Positions 26,668-34,309 of a stretch of 64,000 nucleotides of DNA are shown in pieces. The notes below the pieces were generated by a model. The model was not told the origin of the DNA and did no database searches. It saw nothing but the letters and a program-made list of their open reading frames with translations. The DNA is from Bacteroidota bacterium (GTDB taxonomy: Bacteria > Bacteroidota > Bacteroidia > Flavobacteriales > Flavobacteriaceae), in assembly GCA_023386585.1 (NCBI GenBank), contig JAEWJM010000025.1, positions 124,001 to 188,000 of the forward strand, given 5' to 3'. Numbering within the stretch: the first letter of the stretch is position 1; every line of letters starts with the position of its first letter. The translations under genes and the position numbers were made by a program.

Positions 26668-28140
26668 ATGCTCAAGCAATCCCTCAACCTAAAGCTTTCC
26701 CAAAAGCTGTCTCCGCAGCAAATTCAGTTGATGAAGCTCATCCAGCTTCCAACGCAGGCTTTCGAACAGCGGATTAAGGAAGAAATGAACGACAATCCCG
26801 CGCTCGAAGCAGGACGTGAAGAGGACGAAGAATCCGAAAATGACGAGTTTGAAAACGAAGAAGAATTCGACGATTATGACGACCACGAAGAGGATCGCAT
26901 AGAAGCCGAAGACATTAACATCGACGAATACCTCAGCAACGACGAAACGCCCGACTACAAGCTTTCGGCGAACAACTACAGCGACGACGACGAAATCCGC
27001 GAAACGCCATTGGCCGCGCCGGTTACCTTCCACCAGGATTTACTGAACCAACTCAATACTTTTATCCTTTCCGAAAACGATCGGGAAATCGCCGAGTTCC
27101 TCGTCGGATCGATCGACGACATGGGTTATATCCGCCGAAGCATTCCGGATATTGTTGATGACATGGCGTTTACGCAGGGAATTTACACCGACGAGAAAAA
27201 TGTGCTGCGGATCATGAACATCATCCACGAGCTGGAACCGCCCGGAGTTGGCGCGCGCGACCTTCAGGAATGTTTGCTGCTGCAGCTAAAGCACAAAACT
27301 CCTACGGAATTCGTTTCGCTTGCTATTGACATCATCGAAAACCAATTCGAGGCATTTACCAGAAAGCATTACGACAAGCTTCAGCAGAAGTACGAGATTT
27401 CGCTTGACAAACTCAAAAGAGCGATAGAAGAAATTGAAAAGCTGAATCCAAAACCCGGGAATTCATTCAGCGGAAATACAAAACTCATCGAGCATGTGGT
27501 TCCCGATTTTGCGATCCGGATCGTGGAGGGCGAGCTCGAGCTTACGCTAAACGGCAGAAACGCGCCGACACTTCACGTGAGCCGCGAGTATCAGGAGATG
27601 ATGCAAACTTACAAGGAAGCGCGAGAGAAAACGACGGCACAGAAAGAAGCGGTGCAGTTCATCAAGCAAAAACTCGACTCGGCAAAATGGTTTATCGATG
27701 CAATCCGGCAACGGCAGGAAACGCTTTTTGTCACCATGAATGCCATCATGCAATACCAGCGCGAATATTTTCTGGATGGCGACGAAACCAAGCTCCGGCC
27801 GATGATCCTGAAAGATATCGCCGATCGGGTTGGCCTCGACATTTCAACAATCTCAAGGGTTGCCAACAGCAAGTACGTTGAAACTCCATATGGAACAAAA
27901 CTCATCAAGGAATTTTTCTCAGAGGCGATGAAAAACGACCAGGGAGAAGACGTTTCCACAATTGAAATAAAAAAAATCCTGCAGAACATTATTGAGGAAG
28001 AAGATAAGCAAAAGCCGTTGCCTGACGACCAGCTTGCGCTATTGCTGAAGGAGAAAGGATATCCGATTGCGCGGCGGACAATTGCAAAGTACCGCGAGCA
28101 GCTTGACATTCCGGTGGCCCGGATGCGCAGAAAAATCTAA
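26668..28140 (+). CDS. rpoN: RNA polymerase sigma-54 factor
   Basis: A 490-residue sigma factor. Region I is the Gln/Leu-rich N-terminus (LKQSLNLKLSQKLSPQQIQLMKLIQLP). A long acidic linker follows (residues about 45-110, dominated by D and E), then the core-binding domain, the HTH and the RpoN box in ARRTIAKYREQLDIP near residue 470. It needs AAA+ activators, none of which is encoded in this window. It is followed 10 bp later by the PAP2-like gene and probably co-transcribed with it. Confidence 0.96.
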   Translation: MLKQSLNLKLSQKLSPQQIQLMKLIQLPTQAFEQRIKEEMNDNPALEAGREEDEESENDEFENEEEFDDYDDHEEDRIEAEDINIDEYLSNDETPDYKLSANNYSDDDEIRETPLAAPVTFHQDLLNQLNTFILSENDREIAEFLVGSIDDMGYIRRSIPDIVDDMAFTQGIYTDEKNVLRIMNIIHELEPPGVGARDLQECLLLQLKHKTPTEFVSLAIDIIENQFEAFTRKHYDKLQQKYEISLDKLKRAIEEIEKLNPKPGNSFSGNTKLIEHVVPDFAIRIVEGELELTLNGRNAPTLHVSREYQEMMQTYKEAREKTTAQKEAVQFIKQKLDSAKWFIDAIRQRQETLFVTMNAIMQYQREYFLDGDETKLRPMILKDIADRVGLDISTISRVANSKYVETPYGTKLIKEFFSEAMKNDQGEDVSTIEIKKILQNIIEEEDKQKPLPDDQLALLLKEKGYPIARRTIAKYREQLDIPVARMRRKI

Positions 28141-28150
28141 ACTCCGCCTT

Positions 28151-28756
28151 TTGAAGAAAATACTTCCGTTTTTCTCCTATATTTTTCATCCGCTGCTGAT
28201 TCCGCTTTTCGCGTGCTTTTATTATTTCACTTACGACGACTCATTCCTTGCTTCGGGACAAAAATTTCTTGTGCTGGCGCAGTTTGCCATCATTACCTTT
28301 CTGATTCCGGTGGCGATTTATTTTCTGCTGCGTTCGATTGGAAAAATTGACTCTGTAATGGTCGAGAAAGTGTCCCAGCGCAAATTGCCGCTCGCGCTTC
28401 AGGCCGCGTTGGTTTACATTCTTGCGCATAACACGGTTACGCTCGAAGCCTTGCCGGAATTGTATTTTTTTCTGCTTTCCGTGATATTGAGCATTATTAT
28501 CTCATTTGCTTTTCTTTTTCTCGAGATCAAGGTTAGCTTGCACCAATTGGGAACTGCCGGATTGCTATTCTTCCTTGTCGGATTGAGCATACACAACCAG
28601 GTCAACATTATCAATACGATTGCTTTCTGGCTGGTGGCAAACGGCTTTACCGCTTCTTCGCGATTGTACATGAAGGCGCACACGCCGCGCGAAATTGCAG
28701 CGGGATTTTTGGCGGGAATGCTTCCCCAGGTCGTGCTTTGGTATTTTTGGCTATAA
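28151..28756 (+). CDS. PAP2-like integral membrane protein
   Basis: A 201-residue protein with five to six helices. The start is TTG 28151 (LKKILPFFSYIFHPLLIPL): no ATG lies nearby in frame, and the upstream continuation overlaps rpoN. The C-terminal SSRLYMKAHTPREIAAGFLAG resembles the PAP2 motif SRx5Hx3D, but with Glu in place of the last Asp, so phosphatase activity is doubtful. The gene follows rpoN in related genomes. It overlaps the convergent PorT-like gene by 6 bp. Confidence 0.7.
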   Translation: MKKILPFFSYIFHPLLIPLFACFYYFTYDDSFLASGQKFLVLAQFAIITFLIPVAIYFLLRSIGKIDSVMVEKVSQRKLPLALQAALVYILAHNTVTLEALPELYFFLLSVILSIIISFAFLFLEIKVSLHQLGTAGLLFFLVGLSIHNQVNIINTIAFWLVANGFTASSRLYMKAHTPREIAAGFLAGMLPQVVLWYFWL

Positions 28757-29446
28757 AATATAAAACATCAGCCCAAGGTTCAGGGCGTGCATCTGAATCT
28801 TCTCGCCTTCCAATTCAGCCGATTTAAACAAGGGATTGAGTCCGTAGTAAATATGGAAATTCCACGTGTTATAGCCCACGGCGAGATAGGTACCGAACTG
28901 CCACGGACTCAGATCGGGGTTGTTGCTGATCTTGTAATTGGCATCGCTTCCGCGGAATTTATAAATATCGTAAAACAAGTAACTCGCTTTAAAACCTGTA
29001 TAAATCCGCCAGAACCGATGGCTGTCAGGCGTTGATGTGCGCCAACGGATTTCGAGCGGTAAATCGACATAATTCAGGATGATCTTGTTCTTGTCGTAAA
29101 CCGTTCCCGCGGCGATCAGATGGTATTCTGGCGTTGGCCCCAAACCGGTAATCTGCAAATTATCATTAAAGGTACTCAGCGAATAGCCAAGTCCGGCGGC
29201 AACTGAAAAGGTGCGCTTTTTATTAATCGGCATGTCGCGAAGGAAACCGATACTGAAACCGAGGGAGACCTTATTTTGCCGAAGATCGGCCGGCCGCTGC
29301 TGAAGAACGTTATATGTCAGCCCGAAATAAAACTGATCTTCCCTGTAAAGCGAATCGATTTGGGTGTAGCCGGGCACTTCAGATACGTCCTGCGCAAATC
29401 CGACCAGGGAAAACAAAAAAATCATCCAAAAAAAACGGTGCGTCAT
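28751..29446 (-). CDS. PorT-like outer-membrane beta-barrel protein
   Basis: A 231-residue protein with a signal peptide (cleavage likely after LVGFAQ) and a periodic amphipathic pattern typical of an 8-stranded outer-membrane barrel. The FLRDMPINKKRTFSVAAGLGYS segment near residue 70 is characteristic of the PorT-like porin families of Bacteroidetes. Some PorT members support the type IX secretion system; whether this one does is not shown by sequence alone. The ATG at 29446 gives a normal signal peptide. Confidence 0.75.
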   Translation of the reverse strand: MTHRFFWMIFLFSLVGFAQDVSEVPGYTQIDSLYREDQFYFGLTYNVLQQRPADLRQNKVSLGFSIGFLRDMPINKKRTFSVAAGLGYSLSTFNDNLQITGLGPTPEYHLIAAGTVYDKNKIILNYVDLPLEIRWRTSTPDSHRFWRIYTGFKASYLFYDIYKFRGSDANYKISNNPDLSPWQFGTYLAVGYNTWNFHIYYGLNPLFKSAELEGEKIQMHALNLGLMFYIL

Positions 29447-29609
29447 TATCAGGAATTGTGGCCTAAAGTTAAGATAAAATCAATTGTCATCGAACAATGT
29501 TATTGTAATAAACCGATTCCCGAAATCCATTCTTAATCTTTTGCTAATTAAGCGGAAAGGCTTTTTATAGGGCGCCGATATTCGTATTTTTATACAAAAT
29601 CTAAACACT

Positions 29610-29924
29610 ATGCAGGTACAAATCCGAACCGATAACCATATCGAAGGCCACGAAAGAATGAATGCGTATTATACGACGGTTTTTGAAGATGCGCTTAAAC
29701 GATTTGAAGACAAAATCACGCGAATTGAAGTCCACCTTGGCGACGAAAACAGCGACAAAACAGGCGGCGACGATAAACGGTGCTCAGTTGAAGTCCGACT
29801 TGCAGGACGCCAGCCGGTTGCCGCAGTAAATCACTCCGACACGATTGACAAAGCCGTAAATGGTGCGATCGACAAACTCAAACGCGTACTCGGCGGAATC
29901 TTCGACAAGATGAAGCAGCATTAA
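29610..29924 (+). CDS. hpf: Ribosome hibernation promoting factor, short form
   Basis: A 104-residue HPF/YfiA-type protein that dimerises or silences ribosomes under stress and in stationary phase. Beta-alpha-beta-beta-beta-alpha layout with IEVHLGDENSDKTGGDDKRCSVEVRLAGRQPVAA in the centre and the C-terminal helix VNGAIDKLKRVLGGIFDKMK. It lacks the long C-terminal dimerisation domain, so it is the short form. The upstream 160 bp shows no TGA-N6-TCA site, so it does not join the regulon seen downstream. Confidence 0.88.
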   Translation: MQVQIRTDNHIEGHERMNAYYTTVFEDALKRFEDKITRIEVHLGDENSDKTGGDDKRCSVEVRLAGRQPVAAVNHSDTIDKAVNGAIDKLKRVLGGIFDKMKQH

Positions 29925-29948
29925 GAGCTTGTAATTACTTCCGATTAA

Positions 29949-30003
29949 AAAATCTTCGGTGTAGTTTTTCCACAAAATGTGTAAAGGCTGCAACGAAGAT
30001 TTT
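29949..30003 (+). other. Long stem-loop downstream of hpf
   Basis: AAAATCTTCG (29949-29958) and CGAAGATTTT (29994-30003) pair over a 35-nt loop that contains its own CACA/TGTG hairpin. The right arm ends in a T-rich stretch, so it may be an unusual terminator or a 3' UTR structure. Confidence 0.4.
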
Positions 30004-30054
30004 GCTTTTCATCCATTTCCACCCGCAATTTCTGCCTGATATCACTCGAAAATA

Positions 30055-30097
30055 TGACGCATGTCATTTTATTTTGAGCCATCCGTAGCCACTTTTG
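30055..30097 (+). promoter_or_regulatory. FNR-type site and promoter of the BON operon
   Basis: TGACGCATGTCA (30055-30066) with flanking AT gives a perfect ATGAC-N4-GTCAT palindrome. Exactly 23 bp later comes CACTTTTG (30090-30097), a -7 element with one mismatch. The ATG of the BON gene lies 20 bp downstream. Confidence 0.75.
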
Positions 30098-30117
30098 TAT
30101 CATCAAATGAGTCCGGA

Positions 30118-30765
30118 ATGAAGACTGACAGGAATTTACAAAAACAGATTGAAAAGGCGCTCGAATCAAACCTCTCATTAAAGGGAACAAGCGTTTCGGT
30201 AACCGTTGAAAATGGACAGGCAACGCTTGCGGGCTGCACCGATAAATATTTTAAGAAAGGAATTGCGAAAAAAATGGCGAAAGAGATACAGGGAATCAAA
30301 AATGTCGTTGAAGATATTGCGATCGTATCCGAGGCAATCGCTGACGCGGACATCAAAGCGCAGATTTCAGAAAAGTTCGCCAAGAATTTTGGCATAGCGC
30401 ATAATTCAATTCAGATAAGCGTGAACGAAGGCAATGTACACCTTGAGGGCACCCTCAAATGGAAGTACCAAAAAGAGCTTGCTGAAGAGTGCATTCTCCA
30501 TGTTGACGGCATCCGCAGTATCGAAAATAACATTTTCATTCCGCTGACAGTGGAATCACCGATCAAAGAAAAAGACGTCTTTGCGGCGATCTACGGCGAT
30601 CCGTCGGTGAAAAGCGACATTCGGATTGAAATCGTCGGCTCACGGATTATCCTCAAGGGAAATGTGGCGAGTACCGACGAAAAAAACCTCGTAACGCGCC
30701 TGGTAAGAAATGTCCCCGGAGTGACCGAAGTCGAAAACTTTTTATCGGCCAATCACATCAGCTGA
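30118..30765 (+). CDS. Triple BON-domain protein
   Basis: A 215-residue soluble protein made of three consecutive BON modules (residues about 5-68, 75-140 and 145-212). Each ends with the typical GVxxVxxxI/L pattern (GIKNVVEDIAIV, GIRSIENNIFI, GVTEVENFLSA). No signal peptide is visible from the start at 30118, so it is probably cytoplasmic. BON domains bind phospholipid or participate in osmotic stress, but this function is only family knowledge. Control by an FNR-type site suggests a role in low-oxygen physiology. It is followed 2 bp later by a small membrane-protein gene. Confidence 0.85.
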   Translation: MKTDRNLQKQIEKALESNLSLKGTSVSVTVENGQATLAGCTDKYFKKGIAKKMAKEIQGIKNVVEDIAIVSEAIADADIKAQISEKFAKNFGIAHNSIQISVNEGNVHLEGTLKWKYQKELAEECILHVDGIRSIENNIFIPLTVESPIKEKDVFAAIYGDPSVKSDIRIEIVGSRIILKGNVASTDEKNLVTRLVRNVPGVTEVENFLSANHIS

Positions 30766-30767
30766 GC

Positions 30768-31052
30768 ATGCGCTATCTGCAAAATATAAGCAATGGCATC
30801 CACGGCCTGACCGAACTCGAATTCTTTGATTGGTTTATTGTTTTCTCAATTTCAACAGCCATTCTTTTACTCGAACATTACACGGCAATCGACTTCAATA
30901 TTTTTCTGCGGCTGTTCTTTTGGATCGTTTCCATTTCGCTTTTGTGCTTCTGGATAAGCTGGATACTGCTCGGTTACAAAGCGATCCGACTCCGCGGCTA
31001 TATTTTTTCGGCAGTGGTGGTCGTCTGTTCGATTGGACTTTTTTGGTTGTGA
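30768..31052 (+). CDS. Small membrane protein of unknown function
   Basis: A 94-residue protein with about three hydrophobic helices (FIVFSISTAILLLEHYTAI, IFLRLFFWIVSISLLCFWISWILLGY, FSAVVVVCSIGLFWL). I do not recognise the family. It begins 2 bp after the BON gene and shares its FNR-type promoter. It ends 16 bp from the convergent response-regulator gene. Confidence 0.7.
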   Translation: MRYLQNISNGIHGLTELEFFDWFIVFSISTAILLLEHYTAIDFNIFLRLFFWIVSISLLCFWISWILLGYKAIRLRGYIFSAVVVVCSIGLFWL

Positions 31053-31068
31053 CCGATTCCGTTTTTCG

Positions 31069-32118
31069 TCAGTTCTTGATTTTCTCCAGTTTATTCAGGT
31101 CGATGATCGTTATTGCGCTGCCTTTTTTCTCAATCAAACCTTCGTCTTTAAAATCACTCAACGTCCGGCTCACGGTTTCCGGCGCTGTTCCCGACATAGA
31201 CGCGAGATCAGTCCTGCTCACTGAAACATTTTTTGTTGTCGGATTTTGCTGCCGGTAAAGGCGTAAGATAGCCTCGGCGATTCTTTTCCTGACCGATTGA
31301 TACGCCAGTTGCATCAGCTGTTCTTCCTGCTGGCGGATCTGATTTGACAAAATGCGGACAAACTTCTGCGCCACATCCGGATAAAGCGAAATGAATCCTT
31401 CGAACTGCTCGCGGGGAAAGTTCAGCAGGTGGCTGTCTTCAATTGCTGTTGCGGTATCGATGTATGCGCCATCCGAGAATAAAATATTGATTCCTAAAAA
31501 GTTGTCGGCTTCCGCAATCGAAGTCATAAGTTCACGCCCGTCGTCAGCCATTTTTGTGGTTTTCACTTTTCCATCAAGCACAACCCAAACGCCGTTTGCA
31601 CGATCGCCTTCGTAATAAATCGTCTGGTTTTTTTTAAAACTGCGGACTTTCCGTTGCTCTAATGCGAGTTTAAGTTCGTTCAATCCGTCTTTTTCGGCAA
31701 CAATATTCGAAAGGTTTTCTACAGTTTTACTGTAAAATTCCTGGTGGATTTTTTTCTTGTTTAGCCGCGTTTCGATCGCGCTGAGTAATTCGGTGTCGTC
31801 AAACGGCTTCGTCAGATAATCGTCGGCTCCGAGTTCCATTCCTTTCCTGATGTCGGCTCGTTCCGATTTGGCCGTCATGAAAATAAAGGGAATTGCCTTG
31901 GTGGATGCATGTTTGTTCAACAAATGGAGTACGCCGTATCCATCGAGATCGCCCATCATGATATCGCAAAGTATCAGATCGGGAATAATCTCAATTGCCA
32001 TTTCTGCGCCTGTTTTTCCGTTGTCGGCGTCATAAACCTCGTAATCGGCGAGTTTCAGAATTTCAACAACGTTTCCGCGGATATCGTCGTTATCTTCGAT
32101 GATGAGAATCTTTGTCAT
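31069..32118 (-). CDS. Response regulator fused to a CRP/FNR DNA-binding module
   Basis: A 349-residue fusion. Residues 1-120 are a receiver domain with phospho-acceptor D52 (LILCDIMM), T82 and K104 (LTKPF). Residues about 150-265 are a cyclic-nucleotide-binding-fold sensor domain, and 265-349 a CRP/FNR helix-turn-helix. The recognition helix APETVSRTLSDF carries E314, S317 and R318, matching the E-xx-SR triad that FNR uses to contact TGA half-sites. No N-terminal Cys cluster is present, so an FNR-type 4Fe-4S sensor is excluded. It overlaps the haem-PAS kinase by 4 bp and is its likely partner. Confidence 0.88.
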   Translation of the reverse strand: MTKILIIEDNDDIRGNVVEILKLADYEVYDADNGKTGAEMAIEIIPDLILCDIMMGDLDGYGVLHLLNKHASTKAIPFIFMTAKSERADIRKGMELGADDYLTKPFDDTELLSAIETRLNKKKIHQEFYSKTVENLSNIVAEKDGLNELKLALEQRKVRSFKKNQTIYYEGDRANGVWVVLDGKVKTTKMADDGRELMTSIAEADNFLGINILFSDGAYIDTATAIEDSHLLNFPREQFEGFISLYPDVAQKFVRILSNQIRQQEEQLMQLAYQSVRKRIAEAILRLYRQQNPTTKNVSVSRTDLASMSGTAPETVSRTLSDFKDEGLIEKKGSAITIIDLNKLEKIKN

Positions 32119-33299
32119 ATTGGAAATGAAAGTGTAAAAGTCGTTCCGTATTTCGTATCGCTGTTGAATGTGACCGTACCGTTCATCAATTCGACGTGGC
32201 GCGCAACAATGTTGAGTCCGAGTCCGGTTCCCGGAATATTTCCGGTATTGTTGGCGCGGAAAAACGCTTCAAAAAGATGTTTCTGGTCTTCTTTGGGAAT
32301 TCCGATTCCGTTATCGCGGACTTCAATTGTAATCGCTTTATCGGTCACAGCAGTGTTAAGGCTGATTGCTGCATTGTCTCCCGAGTATTTAATCGCATTG
32401 GTGATGAGATTGACGATGCAATTCTTGATAAGGTTTTGATCAAGCATGACCTGATTATTATCGCCCGAATGTTCGTAAGTGATGACTTGCTTCGGCTTGG
32501 CAAGCATCTGCATTTCTTCAATTATTTCCTGCGCCGTCTGGACGATATTAAACGATTCCACGTTAGCTTCGACCTTACCGTTTTCAAGTTTTTCCATTTG
32601 CAGGAAGTTATTCAAGATCGCGGTAAGCCCGGTAATCGATCCTTTTATTTTTCCTACGTGCCTGCTGATTTCGTGAATTCCGGCAGGCTGCGCATACTTA
32701 TCAATCAGTGATGCCGAAAGCTGGATCGTGCTCAATGGCGTTCGGAATTCATGCGATGCGATCGAAATGAACCTGCTTTTCAGTTTGCCAAGTTCCTTTT
32801 CGCTTTCGAGCGAGTTGCTGATCTGTTCCTTGGCGATTTCGAGCGCGCGAATGGTTTCATTCAGCGATTGTGTTCGGAGTTCTACAAGTTCTTCGAGATG
32901 TGTCGCATAATCTTTCAGACGTTCCTCAACTTCCTTCTGCGCTGTGAGGTTGTGCACGAAACCAACGTAAAAAGTCTTGTCATTATATTGGACTTCACTC
33001 ACGCCCAGCCGCATCGGAAAAGTGGTGCCATCGCGGCGAAGGCCGGTAACTTCCCTACCAATCCCGATGATACGCGGTTTGTGCGTTACCTGATATCGGC
33101 GCAGGTAATGGTCGTGCTGCAGTGAATCGGGCGGCGGCATAAGCATCTTAACGTTTTTGCCGATGACATCTTCAGGCAAATACCCGAAAAGCGTGCACGC
33201 CGAAGGGTTGATGCTTTCGATTATTCCGCGCTCATCGATTGAAATTATTCCATCGATGGCATTCTGGACAATCGAGTGTAAAAGTTGCGAGTTTTTCAT
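32115..33299 (-). CDS. FixL-type haem-PAS oxygen-sensing histidine kinase
   Basis: A 394-residue soluble kinase. Residues about 5-120 are a PAS domain nearly identical in motif to FixL: MPPPDSLQHDHYLRRY with H62 (equal to haem ligand H200 of B. japonicum FixL), R68 (R206), and IIGIGREVTGLRRDG with R82 (R220). A coiled linker follows, then the phospho-acceptor H183 in SHEFRTPLS, and HATPase motifs near the C-terminus. It has no transmembrane segment, as in some FixLs. Oxygen binding should switch off phosphorylation of the adjacent receiver-CRP protein (established for FixL, inferred here). Confidence 0.87.
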   Translation of the reverse strand: MKNSQLLHSIVQNAIDGIISIDERGIIESINPSACTLFGYLPEDVIGKNVKMLMPPPDSLQHDHYLRRYQVTHKPRIIGIGREVTGLRRDGTTFPMRLGVSEVQYNDKTFYVGFVHNLTAQKEVEERLKDYATHLEELVELRTQSLNETIRALEIAKEQISNSLESEKELGKLKSRFISIASHEFRTPLSTIQLSASLIDKYAQPAGIHEISRHVGKIKGSITGLTAILNNFLQMEKLENGKVEANVESFNIVQTAQEIIEEMQMLAKPKQVITYEHSGDNNQVMLDQNLIKNCIVNLITNAIKYSGDNAAISLNTAVTDKAITIEVRDNGIGIPKEDQKHLFEAFFRANNTGNIPGTGLGLNIVARHVELMNGTVTFNSDTKYGTTFTLSFPI

Positions 33300-33312
33300 T
33301 CAGAGAAAAACA

Positions 33313-33320
33313 CAAAGGTA
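33313..33320 (-). promoter_or_regulatory. -7 element for the haem-PAS kinase operon
   Basis: Minus-strand TACCTTTG, a perfect TAnnTTTG match, 13 bp before the ATG of the kinase. No TGA-N6-TCA is present 23 bp upstream, so the regulator operon is not itself in the regulon by this rule. Confidence 0.5.
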
Positions 33321-33419
33321 TCAAAATATCATTCGCACCTGTGGCGGGTATAATCAACAAAAAGCATCGGCTGTTTTTGGCGGGCAACTCTTCAGCGGCA
33401 ACAGCCGATTTGGCCTTTG

Positions 33420-33462
33420 TGATGGAAGTCATTTATTGCGAACGGCATCTGCAATATTTTTG
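33420..33462 (+). promoter_or_regulatory. FNR-type site and promoter of the DUF2892/pseudo-receiver operon
   Basis: TGATGGAAGTCA (33420-33431) is followed after 23 bp by TATTTTTG (33455-33462), a perfect -7 element. The site is only partly symmetrical (TGAT/GTCA). Confidence 0.65.
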
Positions 33463-33490
33463 CTGAAATAAATCGGAAAAAAGCGCTGTG

Positions 33491-33700
33491 ATGAAGAAGA
33501 ATATTGGAATTACCGATAGCATAATCAGGCTTGTTGTTGCCTTTACGATTTTTAATTTCATTGAAACCTGGCAGGGAAATGTTCAACTGGCATTCGGACT
33601 CTTCGCCGGAAACCTGGTTTTTACCGCGCTCAACCAGTGCAGCATCGTCTATCTTCTTTTCAAGGTCAGCACAAGGAAAGCCGGCCTGTTGCAATCCTAA
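33491..33700 (+). CDS. DUF2892 (YgaP-like) membrane protein
   Basis: A 69-residue protein with two hydrophobic helices. The GITDSIIRLVVAFTIFNFIETWQG and ALNQCSIVYLLFKV segments are typical of DUF2892. The start is ATG 33491 after a GTG that would add only one residue. It is FNR-linked by promoter and followed 9 bp later by a pseudo-receiver. Confidence 0.85.
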   Translation: MKKNIGITDSIIRLVVAFTIFNFIETWQGNVQLAFGLFAGNLVFTALNQCSIVYLLFKVSTRKAGLLQS

Positions 33701-33709
33701 TAATCATTC

Positions 33710-34147
33710 ATGAAAATAAATACCGAACCACACGAAATCGTCTTCATCGGCAATGACATTGAAGTCAGCGTCGTTTTCAAAAATGCGCTATCCAACTTGA
33801 GGCAGGTTTCGGCGGCGTATTTTTTTGATGCGACTGCGGCGTGCGATTATATCTCACGACAGGAACGGCGACCGAAAGCCATTTATATGAATGCGGGAAA
33901 AAATAAGGAACAATGCTTTATCGAAATCGGCGCGCTCAGGAAAAGCCTCACAGATTGCGATTGCAAGTTGGTGATGCTCGATTCAAATTCGACCTTGACC
34001 GACACATTTGGAATCCTGTCGATGGGCGCCGATGATTTCATCCATAAGCCATACGATTACCGAAACCTGCGACGGGCGCTTTCACGCGGACTGGAAAGCA
34101 GCGTTCGCACACAATCCCAATTCTCTACTCTTAATCTTCAATTTTAG
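33710..34147 (+). CDS. Receiver-like protein lacking the phospho-acceptor Asp
   Basis: A 145-residue single-domain protein with a CheY-like fold (EIVFIGNDIEVSVVFKNAL; CKLVMLDSNSTLTDTF; GADDFIHKPYDYRNLRRAL). The position of the phospho-acceptor Asp is YMNAG, so it has Asn or Met where Asp is expected, while the Lys of HKP is kept. The first acidic pair is GND. It is probably a pseudo-receiver or an atypical partner of a kinase. It lies in the FNR-type operon with the DUF2892 protein and the small protein that follows. Confidence 0.78.
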   Translation: MKINTEPHEIVFIGNDIEVSVVFKNALSNLRQVSAAYFFDATAACDYISRQERRPKAIYMNAGKNKEQCFIEIGALRKSLTDCDCKLVMLDSNSTLTDTFGILSMGADDFIHKPYDYRNLRRALSRGLESSVRTQSQFSTLNLQF

Positions 34148-34151
34148 TAAC

Positions 34152-34301
34152 ATGATAGTTTTTATATACCTCATCGTGGCCGTACTTCTGGTTGTCCTGA
34201 TTGCACTGATAAGCGCTTTGAGCCGCTTTCACCACAACGTCACAAATTATCAAATCAGTCACAAAGAAGTTGATGCGTCAGGTACGCCTTCTGCAGATTA
34301 G
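34152..34301 (+). CDS. Small single-helix membrane protein
   Basis: A 49-residue ORF from ATG 34152 with one strongly hydrophobic helix (residues about 2-26, IVFIYLIVAVLLVVLIALIS) and a short polar tail. It starts 4 bp after the pseudo-receiver stop. The layout is of the CcoS/CcoQ kind, but I do not recognise a family. It ends 8 bp before the SafE-like gene in the opposite direction. Confidence 0.6.
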   Translation: MIVFIYLIVAVLLVVLIALISALSRFHHNVTNYQISHKEVDASGTPSAD

Positions 34302-34309
34302 GCCAGCCT

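Noticed and set aside
26668..28140. Sigma-54 promoters for the denitrification genes
   Set aside because: The respiratory promoters I inspected carry TAnnTTTG-type elements rather than GG-N10-GC pairs, so rpoN control was not claimed.
29447..29609. Possible low-oxygen site before hpf
   Set aside because: No TGA-N6-TCA occurs at 23 bp from a -7-like element; only a weak TATTTTTA is seen near the start.
33344..33355. Possible FNR-type site 23 bp upstream of the haem-PAS kinase -7 element
   Set aside because: No TGA or TCA half-site occurs at this position, so the regulator operon was not added to the regulon.
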